From NCBI GenBank assembly GCA_024231375.1, contig JAAEQP010000975.1, positions 1 to 6,320 of the forward strand: 6,320 nucleotides of DNA, given 5' to 3'. The DNA is from a bacterium (GTDB taxonomy: Bacteria; Hydrogenedentota; Hydrogenedentia; Hydrogenedentiales; SLHB01). Each line of letters begins with the position of its first letter. Positions within the stretch are counted from its first letter, which is position 1. A program made the position numbers and the translations under genes. Positions 1-6,264 of the stretch are shown one piece after another. The notes beneath the pieces are model-generated. The model made no database searches and was not told the origin of the DNA. It saw only the letters and a program-made list of their open reading frames with translations.

Positions 1-201
1 AAGCCCGAGAGACGGGTCTGAGTAGCCAGAAAGCCCTAAATCCGCCTTTACGGGTCCATTTCCAGCGCCCACTAAGGGTGATCGCCCGTCCCTACAAGCT
101 GTCGCGCCGCTCAATAACGCTCCGAGCGAACGGAAACACCCCGCATCCACGCGAAAAGGGAAGGCTTCCGTCGCAGGTAACCCTCTCAACCGTCAGCTAT
201 C

Positions 202-210
202 GGGGGGGGG
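202..210. repeat. Homopolymeric G tract (nine G)
   Basis: Nine consecutive G residues follow a C, 140 bases before the sulfatase start. Tracts of this length are prone to slippage and to sequencing or assembly length errors. The tract lies outside any gene I can support, so a coding phase switch is not indicated. An effect on promoter spacing is possible but unsupported. Confidence 0.85.
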
Positions 211-334
211 TCGCGCTAGTGCGCCCCTGTGCCCCTGTCATCCTTTCATGGTGCGCCCAAGGCCCCGGATCGCCGAATTGCACTGCAAATAAAGGGTCTG
301 GTAAGGTCATGGAGATGATCGTGAAACAACAACC

Positions 335-340
335 AGGGGG
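335..340 (+). promoter_or_regulatory. Ribosome binding site of the sulfatase gene
   Basis: AGGGGG lies nine bases before the ATG at 350. It supports that start, as does the complete twin-arginine signal that begins immediately after it. Confidence 0.6.
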
Positions 341-349
341 AATGGTCCG

Positions 350-1828
350 ATGACAAGGCTTACTCGGCGGGGATTCTTCAAGGGTGTAGTACTGGGCGCG
401 GCCGGCATGGCGTTGCCGCGGTGCGCCACGGCGCAGGCCCCGCCCACCAGGCCGAACTTCGTGTTCATCCTCGTGGACGACATGGGCTGGCGCGACGCCG
501 CCTGTTTCGGCAGCACCTTCTACGACACGCCCAACATCGACCGGCTCGCGGCCGACGGCATGCGGTTCACGGATGCCTACGCGGCGTGCCCGGTGTGCAG
601 CCCTACCCGCGCAAGTATTGTCACAGGCAAATACCCCGCTCGTATGGCGACAACGGACTGGTTCGGCGCCCCGCAGCCGGACCGGGTGGGGAAGCACCGG
701 ACCAAAGACAAACCCCTCCTGCCCGCTCCCTACAATGAGCAGGTGGCCCTGGAAGAAGTGACCGTCGCCGAAGCGTTGGGCGAAGCGGGGTACGCGACGT
801 TCTTTGCCGGGAAATGGCACATAGGCGGCGAAGGGTTCTTCCCTGAAGACCAGGGGTTCGACGTCAACAAAGGCGGTCACCACAAGGGCAGTCCGCCCGG
901 CGGCTACTTCGCACCGTACAAGAACCCTAAGCTCGACAACGGACCCAACGGCGAGCATCTTCCCGCACGGTTGGCACGAGAAACCGTCACCTTCATCGAA
1001 GCGAATCGCGACCAACCGTTCCTCGCATACCTCTCGTTCTACTCGGTACACACGCCGCTCCAGGCGCGCGAAGACCTCAAGAAGAAGTACGCGAAGAAGG
1101 CCAAGTCAATCGACCCCGACCTTCCCCACTGGGGCGAGGAGGGCGACCGCAAGTGGCGTTTGGTGCAGGACCACGCCGTGTACGGTGGCATGGTCGAGGC
1201 CATGGACAGTGCCGTGGGGGACGTGATGAGCGCGCTCGACGACTTGGGGCTGAGCGACAACACGGTCGTCATGTTCATGTCCGACAACGGCGGCCTGAGC
1301 ACGTCCGAAGGTCACCCGACTTCGAACCTGCCATTGCGCGCCGGCAAAGGTTGGTTGTACGAAGGCGGTATCCGCGAACCCATGATCATCAAGTGGCCTG
1401 GCGCGACGAAACCCGGGTCGGTATGCGATACGCCCGTCACCAGCACCGACTTCTACCCCACCATGCTCGACATGGCGGGATTGCCTGCGCGGCCCGAGCA
1501 ACACATGGACGGTGTCAGTCTCAGGCCCGTCCTACAGGGTTCGAGCGCGCTGCCGGAACGCGCGATCTATTGGCACTACCCACACTACGGCAACCAGGGC
1601 GGCAGCCCCGGCGCAGCCGTCCGCCTCGGCGACTGGAAACTCATCGAGTTCTTTGAAGACGACCACGTGGAGTTGTACAACTTGCGCGACGACCTCGGCG
1701 AGCAGCGAGACTTGGCCGCTGCGAACCCGGACAAGGTCCGTAAGCTCCGCGCCATGCTCGACACGTGGCAGAAGGATGTGGGCGCGCGGTTCCCGTCGCC
1801 GAATCCCAACGCAACGAAGGCGAAGTAG
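350..1828 (+). CDS. Tat-exported arylsulfatase A-type sulfatase (FGly, Cys-type)
   Basis: This 492-residue type I sulfatase hydrolyses a sulfate ester, probably on a polysaccharide or other organic sulfate outside the cytoplasm. Residues 1-30 form a twin-arginine signal (TRRGFFKG, a hydrophobic stretch, then ATA/AQA cleavage options). The catalytic domain starts with the metal-binding FILVDDMGW (Asp43, Asp44). CSPTR at 83-87 is the sulfatase signature; Cys83 would be converted to formylglycine, with Arg87 beside it. Other expected active-site elements are GKWHIG (Lys155, His157), His234 in SVHTP, SDNGG (Asp312, Asn313) and Lys333 in GKGWLYEGG. The C-terminal subdomain contains the usual GDWKLIEFF and ELYNLRDD segments, so the protein looks full length and active. 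No sulfatase-maturing enzyme is encoded in the window, so one must act in trans. The HEAT-protein gene follows 74 bases downstream on the same strand. Family assignment is secure; the substrate cannot be read from sequence alone. Confidence 0.97.
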   Translation: MTRLTRRGFFKGVVLGAAGMALPRCATAQAPPTRPNFVFILVDDMGWRDAACFGSTFYDTPNIDRLAADGMRFTDAYAACPVCSPTRASIVTGKYPARMATTDWFGAPQPDRVGKHRTKDKPLLPAPYNEQVALEEVTVAEALGEAGYATFFAGKWHIGGEGFFPEDQGFDVNKGGHHKGSPPGGYFAPYKNPKLDNGPNGEHLPARLARETVTFIEANRDQPFLAYLSFYSVHTPLQAREDLKKKYAKKAKSIDPDLPHWGEEGDRKWRLVQDHAVYGGMVEAMDSAVGDVMSALDDLGLSDNTVVMFMSDNGGLSTSEGHPTSNLPLRAGKGWLYEGGIREPMIIKWPGATKPGSVCDTPVTSTDFYPTMLDMAGLPARPEQHMDGVSLRPVLQGSSALPERAIYWHYPHYGNQGGSPGAAVRLGDWKLIEFFEDDHVELYNLRDDLGEQRDLAAANPDKVRKLRAMLDTWQKDVGARFPSPNPNATKAK

Positions 1829-1848
1829 CCGCAGCGTGAACCTGCGAG

Positions 1849-1868
1849 CGCTTCGCGCGTAGGAAGCG
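1849..1868 (+). other. Small inverted repeat between sulfatase and HEAT-protein genes
   Basis: CGCTTC (1849-1854) and GAAGCG (1863-1868) can form a 6-bp stem with an 8-base loop in the 74-base gap. No T-run follows it, so it does not qualify as a standard intrinsic terminator. Read-through from the sulfatase gene into the next gene is therefore plausible. The stem is short enough to be chance in GC-rich DNA. Confidence 0.25.
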
Positions 1869-1902
1869 GGAGGGGCAGTTCGCCTCGCGGAGACTTCGAA
1901 CC

Positions 1903-3561
1903 GTGACTCGCAGGAGAATCAGGTTGCTCGGCGCGATGGCGCTTGTGTTGAGCGTCAGCGTGGTGATTCACACTTGGCCGTTGTTCGGCCCTAACGCTGA
2001 TCGCGACGCGGCGTGGGCGGCCTTCATTGAGTCCGCTGACGTAGGTCCCATAATTGCGCTGGGTGATCGCGCTGAGGTGTTCATTCCCGACTTGCTGAAG
2101 ATGGTCAAAGGGGAGTACCGGTATCCGCCCCCGGCGAGAGGCTGGTTCGGATGCCGTCAGGCGCGACCCGCGGGTAGACGGCGAGAGGCAGTGGTTGCCC
2201 TCGGGTTCCTTCGTGAGCCCAAGGCTGTGGACCCTCTTGTCGCTTGGTTGCGTGAACTGTCACACGAGAGCCGCCAGCGCGGGGAATTGACAACGGCTAT
2301 CATCGTTGCCTTGGATCGGTGCGGCGACAAGCGGGTGCTCCCGACGCTCCTCGCCTTCCAATGCAACTGCATGACCATGGAATCGGCCGCCCTCGGACCT
2401 GCCCTCAAGCGCATGGCGCCCGACGACCCAAACGTCGTCCTTGCGTCTCTTGCTGAACCGATGGGCAACGTGGTGTGGGGTGTGTGTGAGAATCTCTACA
2501 CAATAACCGATAGCCCACTTCACAGTGACGAGCCAGGGGAACTGCCGACTGCAATCGCCCACAACGACGCCATCGTGGCGAAGCTGCTGGCTCTGCTGGA
2601 CCATCCGGACGACTTTACGCGAACCGCTGTAGCCAGGGCATTGGGTCTCTTCAAGACGGAGGCCGCGACCGAGGCCGTCCTGGCCGCGGCCATCTGCGAA
2701 AACCCGCAACGATGCACGGGCGCGGTGCAGGGCCTTGTCAACGTGGGAGGGCCGCGCGCCATTGCGGCCTTGAGGACGGCGCTCACATCACCGGATGTTC
2801 CCATAGACAAATGGGGCTCGCGGGCGGACGCCGCGAGGGCCCTGGGTCGCTTGCACGCAACCGAAGCGGCGGGTGACATCATCATGTGGGGCCGAAAGAC
2901 CGGCGACGTGGCAGCCATCGTCGCCTTGGCCGAGGTCGGCGGACCAGAAGCCGAGGCCTACCTGATCGAGGTGGCACTGGACCAAACCGCAGGCGACAAT
3001 CGCTCTCTTGCGATGACGAGCCTTCTTCAAAGTGGTAGCGAGAAGGCCTACACAGTTGTCCAGGGCGTGGCGAATAGGCCGGATAACCCAATGTCGGAGG
3101 AGGCACAGAAAGCCATGGCCGCCATTTCAGACAGAAGCACCAATCTGAAGTCGGAAGCTCTGACGTCCATGAAGCAAGGGCACCTACCTCATGCACAGGC
3201 CATGCAGGCCATGTTCATGACCCAAGACGAGCATGTTCGGGAAGCATTGGTCAAGGCACTGCCCAGCATTGTCACCGCCTGGGCCGAGGACCGGTTGGGA
3301 TTGCAGCAGACGTGGTTCCAAGCGCATCTACTGGAAGCGACAGACGACAAAGGATGCATTCTGCCATTGATTGAGCTGCTGGAGTCGCTGGGCTCCGATT
3401 GGTCGGGATGGATACGTTACAAGCCGCAACCGACCCGTCGTGAGTGCGAGCTAGTTCTTGACACGCTCTGGCGGCTCACGGGCCGGAACCTTGGCGCGGA
3501 CACGGACCGCTGGCGGGAGTGGTGGGAGACGCAAGGGAAGTACATGGCTGCCGACTCCTGA
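1903..3561 (+). CDS. Exported or membrane-anchored HEAT-repeat protein with C-terminal Trp-Trp motif
   Basis: This 552-residue protein has no enzymatic motif that I recognise. Residues 3-6 are basic (RRRIR region) and residues 8-28 are hydrophobic, giving a signal peptide or membrane anchor without a clear cleavage site. Most of the rest is helical HEAT-like repeat sequence. The clearest units are at about 92-118 (REAVVALGFLREPKAVDPL), 222-262 (a VAKLLALLDHPDD unit, then TAVARALGLFKTEAATEAV), 272-296, 306-328, 335-358 and 441-460. Such repeats usually bind proteins. The C-terminus ends in LTGRNLGADTDRWREWW (525-541), a tail I associate from memory with HEAT proteins of planctomycete-like bacteria. 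The start is uncertain. GTG 1903 has GGAGA ten bases upstream and keeps the basic N-region, so I prefer it. TTG 1924 has AGGAG at 1912-1916 seven bases upstream, and ATG 1936 is also in frame. The gene may be co-transcribed with the sulfatase and ends 22 bases from the convergent URO-D-like gene. Confidence 0.9.
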   Translation: MTRRRIRLLGAMALVLSVSVVIHTWPLFGPNADRDAAWAAFIESADVGPIIALGDRAEVFIPDLLKMVKGEYRYPPPARGWFGCRQARPAGRRREAVVALGFLREPKAVDPLVAWLRELSHESRQRGELTTAIIVALDRCGDKRVLPTLLAFQCNCMTMESAALGPALKRMAPDDPNVVLASLAEPMGNVVWGVCENLYTITDSPLHSDEPGELPTAIAHNDAIVAKLLALLDHPDDFTRTAVARALGLFKTEAATEAVLAAAICENPQRCTGAVQGLVNVGGPRAIAALRTALTSPDVPIDKWGSRADAARALGRLHATEAAGDIIMWGRKTGDVAAIVALAEVGGPEAEAYLIEVALDQTAGDNRSLAMTSLLQSGSEKAYTVVQGVANRPDNPMSEEAQKAMAAISDRSTNLKSEALTSMKQGHLPHAQAMQAMFMTQDEHVREALVKALPSIVTAWAEDRLGLQQTWFQAHLLEATDDKGCILPLIELLESLGSDWSGWIRYKPQPTRRECELVLDTLWRLTGRNLGADTDRWREWWETQGKYMAADS

Positions 3562-3583
3562 CGGACTCAAGACGCAAGACCAG

Positions 3584-4567
3584 CTACGCTTCGAGAGCCA
3601 GCTCGCGGGCGACTTCGAGCAACGCCACAATCTTCTCTTCCTGACGCAGAAAATTCATGGTGAACTGGATGTGGACCGGTTGGCACTCAGCGTAGCAACG
3701 GTAGAGGTCCTGAAGTTCGCGGGGGGAGTTGCTCTCGACTTCCCAGGACAAGATGCGCGCGGTGAAGGGCACGGGGCAATGTTCGCGCAGCAACTCCGGC
3801 GTTACGTACTGGTCGGCGGACGGGTCGAACACAGCAATATCGAGGTCGCGCAGGAAAGGCAGGTGGTCCTTCTGCAGAAGTTCGCTGTGCAGACGCCGGT
3901 GCGTGGCCTGGTTCGCGGTGTACACGCGCTCCCATGCAGGTACGACGTATTCGGCAAACAGCGGCGGCGCAAACATGCCCGCGAAGTCATCGCAGATGCC
4001 GTGTGGCCCCGGCCCCAGTTCCACCCCGGCATGCGCGTTCATGGCTCGTCCGTAGTTGATGCCGCTCTCGACGCAAAAGTCCAACAATCGGTGCGCGCGT
4101 TCGGGGTCCTCAAAGGGCAACGTCAAGAAGCGCGGCCCCATCAAGAGCACCGCGGTCGTGATGGGACCCTCCGGATGACCGCCTATGTTGGTGGATGCAT
4201 CGGGACGACGCTTCACCAACTCGTCCACGAGCCGCAAGCGTTCAGCGCCGATGCCGCTGGCCACGTAGTCCTCCGGCTCCTTCAACGTGTCGATGTCGGC
4301 AGGGCCGTGAATGATAGGTTCGACGTTGGGCTCCGACCCTTCCGCAAAAGTCACAGGCGCCCCCAACGCCGACAGGTGGCAGTAGGAGAATCCACCGAGA
4401 GCAGGAGGCGGCGGGTCTACGCCCAACCGTTCCGCGATGGGTATCAGCGCGTCGGATGCGCAGCAAATGGCGTCGACGTCGTGATGAAGCGCATCCAACG
4501 GGACTCCGCCCGCCTCAGCACGAAGGGTATCCGACAAGCTGAATGCATACGGGCTGCGGTCCGGCAT
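3584..4567 (-). CDS. Uroporphyrinogen decarboxylase (URO-D) superfamily protein, possible methyltransferase
   Basis: This is a 327-residue cytoplasmic protein with no signal peptide. The URO-D/cobalamin-methyltransferase fold is suggested by GGHPEGPITTAVLLMG in the middle, which matches the family's G-P-[FIT]-T turn. The segment DDFAGMFAPPLFAEYVVPAW and the later LHSELLQKDHLPFL ... FDPSADQYVTPELL also fit. It lacks the N-terminal RQAGR motif of HemE, so haem synthesis is unlikely. Relatives such as MtaA, MtbA and CmuA transfer methyl groups using a zinc site with a His-x-Cys motif; here the comparable place reads HSE. An in-frame ATG at 4591 would add eight residues. I chose 4567 because GGGGGAG lies five bases before it. 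The gene begins 39 bases after the stop of the exported nucleotidase gene and is probably in its operon. A weak TGTTATATG in that gap could add an internal promoter. Superfamily assignment is good; the reaction and substrate are unknown. Confidence 0.9.
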   Translation of the reverse strand: MPDRSPYAFSLSDTLRAEAGGVPLDALHHDVDAICCASDALIPIAERLGVDPPPPALGGFSYCHLSALGAPVTFAEGSEPNVEPIIHGPADIDTLKEPEDYVASGIGAERLRLVDELVKRRPDASTNIGGHPEGPITTAVLLMGPRFLTLPFEDPERAHRLLDFCVESGINYGRAMNAHAGVELGPGPHGICDDFAGMFAPPLFAEYVVPAWERVYTANQATHRRLHSELLQKDHLPFLRDLDIAVFDPSADQYVTPELLREHCPVPFTARILSWEVESNSPRELQDLYRCYAECQPVHIQFTMNFLRQEEKIVALLEVARELALEA

Positions 4568-4572
4568 TGGCT

Positions 4573-4579
4573 CTCCCCC
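4573..4579 (-). promoter_or_regulatory. Ribosome binding site deciding the URO-D-like gene start
   Basis: On the minus strand GGGGGAG ends five bases before the ATG at 4567. The upstream in-frame ATG at 4591 has no comparable site, and the GGGGGAG itself would lie inside that longer frame. This favours the shorter protein. Confidence 0.6.
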
Positions 4580-4606
4580 GTTCGACGACATATAACAGCG
4601 CGGATA

Positions 4607-6079
4607 CTACATGCCAGGGGAAGACGATGTCGAGGCCCCTACCGAATTCCGCTTGCCGTTTCGAGAAAGCGACTCAGCAGCAACCGCGAGCGATACGCCG
4701 TCCTTCTTCAAGAACCTCGCGTAGTCCGCCATCGCGTCCGCATAGGGGAACCCCGCTGGTTCGGCTACAACGCTACCGCCGGCCGCCCGCAGTACGGGCG
4801 CGAGACGCACGTTCCACTCCTGCAGGGGAAGCACCACCGTGTACACCGTGTCTGGTTCCAATGTCGTCTTGAGCGTCCCGGCGTCTCCGGCCGTCACGGC
4901 GAAACCGTCGAACGCCGTCAGCCCCCACTTCCGCTGGACCAGTCCGGACAGATACGTCTCCACCTGGGCACCCGTCAGCTTGGTGCGCGCGACGGTTTGT
5001 CCCCGTCGTCCGCCTGTGCGAAACAGAGCGTTCACGTCGAGGTCCCCGACAGGGAGCGAATTCTTCAGAATCGTCGCCGAATGGCAGAATCCAATATCCG
5101 CCGTCCCCTTGCGCCTCAGCGCGGCCGCCGCGAGCCATCCAATAGCATTCCGCCCCATCGGCGCAGTAGTGGCGCCCACCACCTCGGTCGCATCCGGACA
5201 GATGGCCCGCTCCCGAGCGCGAAGTTGCGCCAACAACTCCGTGTCGCACGGCGTTGCATCGTGCGGCATGGCGACCAACTGGCCCGAAACGCGAAGCACT
5301 TCCTCGGTATCAAGGTCAATTTCCAGCTCGAGCCGGCCGACGTGCTCGGCGAAGTCTCCCGCCATTACGATCACGGCCCCCGTCTGCTCGACAATAATCG
5401 GCTTCCTCAGCAACTCGTGCGAATGTCCGCCAACAAACACGTCAACGTTGGGCGCGATGAGCGAGACCTTACGGCAATCCCGCGAACTCAAATGGCACAC
5501 AACCACCGTCAGATGGACTTCGGCTTCGATCACTGCCACATACTCTGCGATGGCCTTGGCCGACTCCTCGACGCTGAGTGACCCCACGCTCCGCGGCTGG
5601 GTGATGCCCAGCACGCCCACCTTCACGCCGTCCACGTCGAACACCCGATACGGCTCAAACCAGGACGCTCCGTCCTCCTTGAAGAGATTGACACAAACCA
5701 TCGCCGTATCGCCCGCGAACCCGGCGCACTCGGCCAACCGCTCCACGCCGAAAGCGTCCACGTCGTGATTGCCTGGAGCAAGGGCGTCGTAGCCAATGTG
5801 CCCCAGCGCTCTGTAGATGGATTCGCCCTTGTCGCGATACACGAACATGTCGCCCTTCCCCATCACATCGCCGCCATCCAGCACCAGGGTGTCGGCGCGT
5901 TCGGTTTTGACGGCACGGATGTACCCGGCCACGTAGGGGAGTCCGCCCGTGCCATCGTAGTCAGGCCGGGCGTGGTCATGGATGTCGTTGGTGTGGAGGA
6001 TAGTAACCGTGTCGGTTTCGCCCCACGCAAATGCCGCCGAAAGTGCCAGGAGAATTATGGGAAGTCTTCTGATACGCAT
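4607..6079 (-). CDS. Secreted 5'-nucleotidase/2',3'-cyclic phosphodiesterase-type metallophosphoesterase (UshA-like)
   Basis: This 490-residue exported phosphoesterase probably removes phosphate from nucleotides or related esters in the periplasm or outside the cell. Residues 1-18 form a Sec signal (MRIRR, a hydrophobic core, AFA cleavage site). The N-terminal two-metal domain shows the family motifs in order: LHTNDIHDHA (Asp32, His34), LDGGDV (Asp71), GNHD (Asn104, His105), VVVCHLSS (His196) and VGGHSHELL (His219, His221). The C-terminal nucleotidase domain runs from about 297 to 455. It contains ALFRTG and RTKLTGAQVETYLSGL, but the usual substrate-binding segment is altered to LTAFDGFAVTAGD. 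Overall length is slightly below the typical 500-650 residues. An in-frame ATG at 6124 would put 15 residues before the signal; ATG 6079 has AAGGTG five bases upstream and starts directly with the signal, so I chose it. The URO-D-like gene follows after 39 bases. The family is secure; exact substrate is not. Confidence 0.95.
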   Translation of the reverse strand: MRIRRLPIILLALSAAFAWGETDTVTILHTNDIHDHARPDYDGTGGLPYVAGYIRAVKTERADTLVLDGGDVMGKGDMFVYRDKGESIYRALGHIGYDALAPGNHDVDAFGVERLAECAGFAGDTAMVCVNLFKEDGASWFEPYRVFDVDGVKVGVLGITQPRSVGSLSVEESAKAIAEYVAVIEAEVHLTVVVCHLSSRDCRKVSLIAPNVDVFVGGHSHELLRKPIIVEQTGAVIVMAGDFAEHVGRLELEIDLDTEEVLRVSGQLVAMPHDATPCDTELLAQLRARERAICPDATEVVGATTAPMGRNAIGWLAAAALRRKGTADIGFCHSATILKNSLPVGDLDVNALFRTGGRRGQTVARTKLTGAQVETYLSGLVQRKWGLTAFDGFAVTAGDAGTLKTTLEPDTVYTVVLPLQEWNVRLAPVLRAAGGSVVAEPAGFPYADAMADYARFLKKDGVSLAVAAESLSRNGKRNSVGASTSSSPGM

Positions 6080-6084
6080 GCTTT

Positions 6085-6090
6085 CACCTT
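6085..6090 (-). promoter_or_regulatory. Ribosome binding site deciding the nucleotidase start
   Basis: On the minus strand AAGGTG lies five bases before the ATG at 6079. This supports the start that places the basic signal-peptide N-region at residue 1, rather than the in-frame ATG at 6124. Confidence 0.6.
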
Positions 6091-6133
6091 GTTGAAGTCC
6101 AGCGTGCGAGCTCCTTCGCCGCACAACTCCGAG

Positions 6134-6142
6134 ATTCTATCA
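6134..6142 (-). promoter_or_regulatory. Candidate extended -10 promoter element for the nucleotidase/URO-D-like operon
   Basis: Read on the minus strand the site is TGATAGAAT. This is a TGn extension followed by TAGAAT, five of six matches to the sigma-70 -10 consensus. It stands in a locally AT-rich patch of otherwise GC-rich DNA. Transcription would begin near 6127, giving a leader of about 48 bases. There is no convincing -35 box at 16-18 bases, as is common for extended -10 promoters. Sigma-70 rules may not hold well in this organism. Confidence 0.35.
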
Positions 6143-6252
6143 TATGCTGTCTTCGCAACGATCTCCCCACAGCTAACGGGCGGGAGAATGCCTGCGCCCT
6201 CGTTCCTAGCCAGCCTCGTCCTAACTGACGCAACTCCCGCCACACAAGTGCT

Positions 6253-6264
6253 TAGAGCGCTCTA
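6253..6264. promoter_or_regulatory. Perfect 12-bp palindrome, possible LacI-family-type operator
   Basis: TAGAGCGCTCTA is an exact inverted repeat with a central GCGC, about 110 bases upstream of the candidate -10 element on the minus strand. Operators of LacI/GalR-family regulators often are even palindromes centred on CG. The site could serve the nucleotidase operon or a gene beyond the right edge. No regulator is encoded in the window, so the assignment is inference. Confidence 0.3.

Larger units (their letters stand above)
1..349. other. Intergenic/leader region upstream of the sulfatase gene
   Basis: I find no supportable gene in these 349 bases. A GTG-started frame (78-353) ends in an ATGA overlap with the sulfatase start. 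Its 91-residue product has no recognisable domain and a composition (many Arg, Pro, Gly, Ser) typical of chance frames in GC-rich DNA. Visible structure is limited to a run of nine G at 202-210 and an exact 8-base tandem duplication (GCCCCTGT) at 223-238. A TTGCAC at 278-283 resembles a -35 box but has no good -10 partner, so I do not call a promoter. The first ~80 bases could be the tail of a neighbouring transcription unit outside the window. Confidence 0.6.

Noticed and set aside
25..33. GCCAGAAAG shared between the left edge and 6273-6281, considered as flanking repeats of a mobile element
   Set aside because: Only nine bases match, the surroundings diverge, and no transposase or integrase lies between; chance is sufficient.
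78..353. Small frame ending in an ATGA overlap with the sulfatase, including a 14-codon sub-frame from ATG 309
   Set aside because: The overlap hints at translational coupling, but the product has no recognisable family and its composition looks like chance coding. I cannot support it as a gene.
197..1051. Minus-strand open frame of 284 codons opposite the sulfatase start
   Set aside because: It is antisense to the catalytic part of a clear sulfatase and has no recognisable motif.
3584..4567. Assignment of the URO-D-like gene as hemE
   Set aside because: The RQAGR substrate-binding motif and other HemE features are missing, and no haem genes are nearby.
3458..5581. Very long plus-strand open frame (707 codons) opposite the URO-D-like and nucleotidase genes
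   Set aside because: Its product is rich in Arg, His, Gln and Gly with no domain, and it lies antisense to two well-recognised genes and also overlaps the end of the HEAT gene. Long antisense frames are expected opposite GC-rich coding sequence.
4839..5768. Plus-strand frame of 309 codons rich in Ser, Thr and Pro
   Set aside because: It is fully antisense to the nucleotidase gene and its low-complexity composition mirrors that gene's codon bias.
6055..6243. Minus-strand frame of 62 codons upstream of the nucleotidase
   Set aside because: It overlaps the nucleotidase start in another frame and has no recognisable feature; the stretch is better read as a leader.
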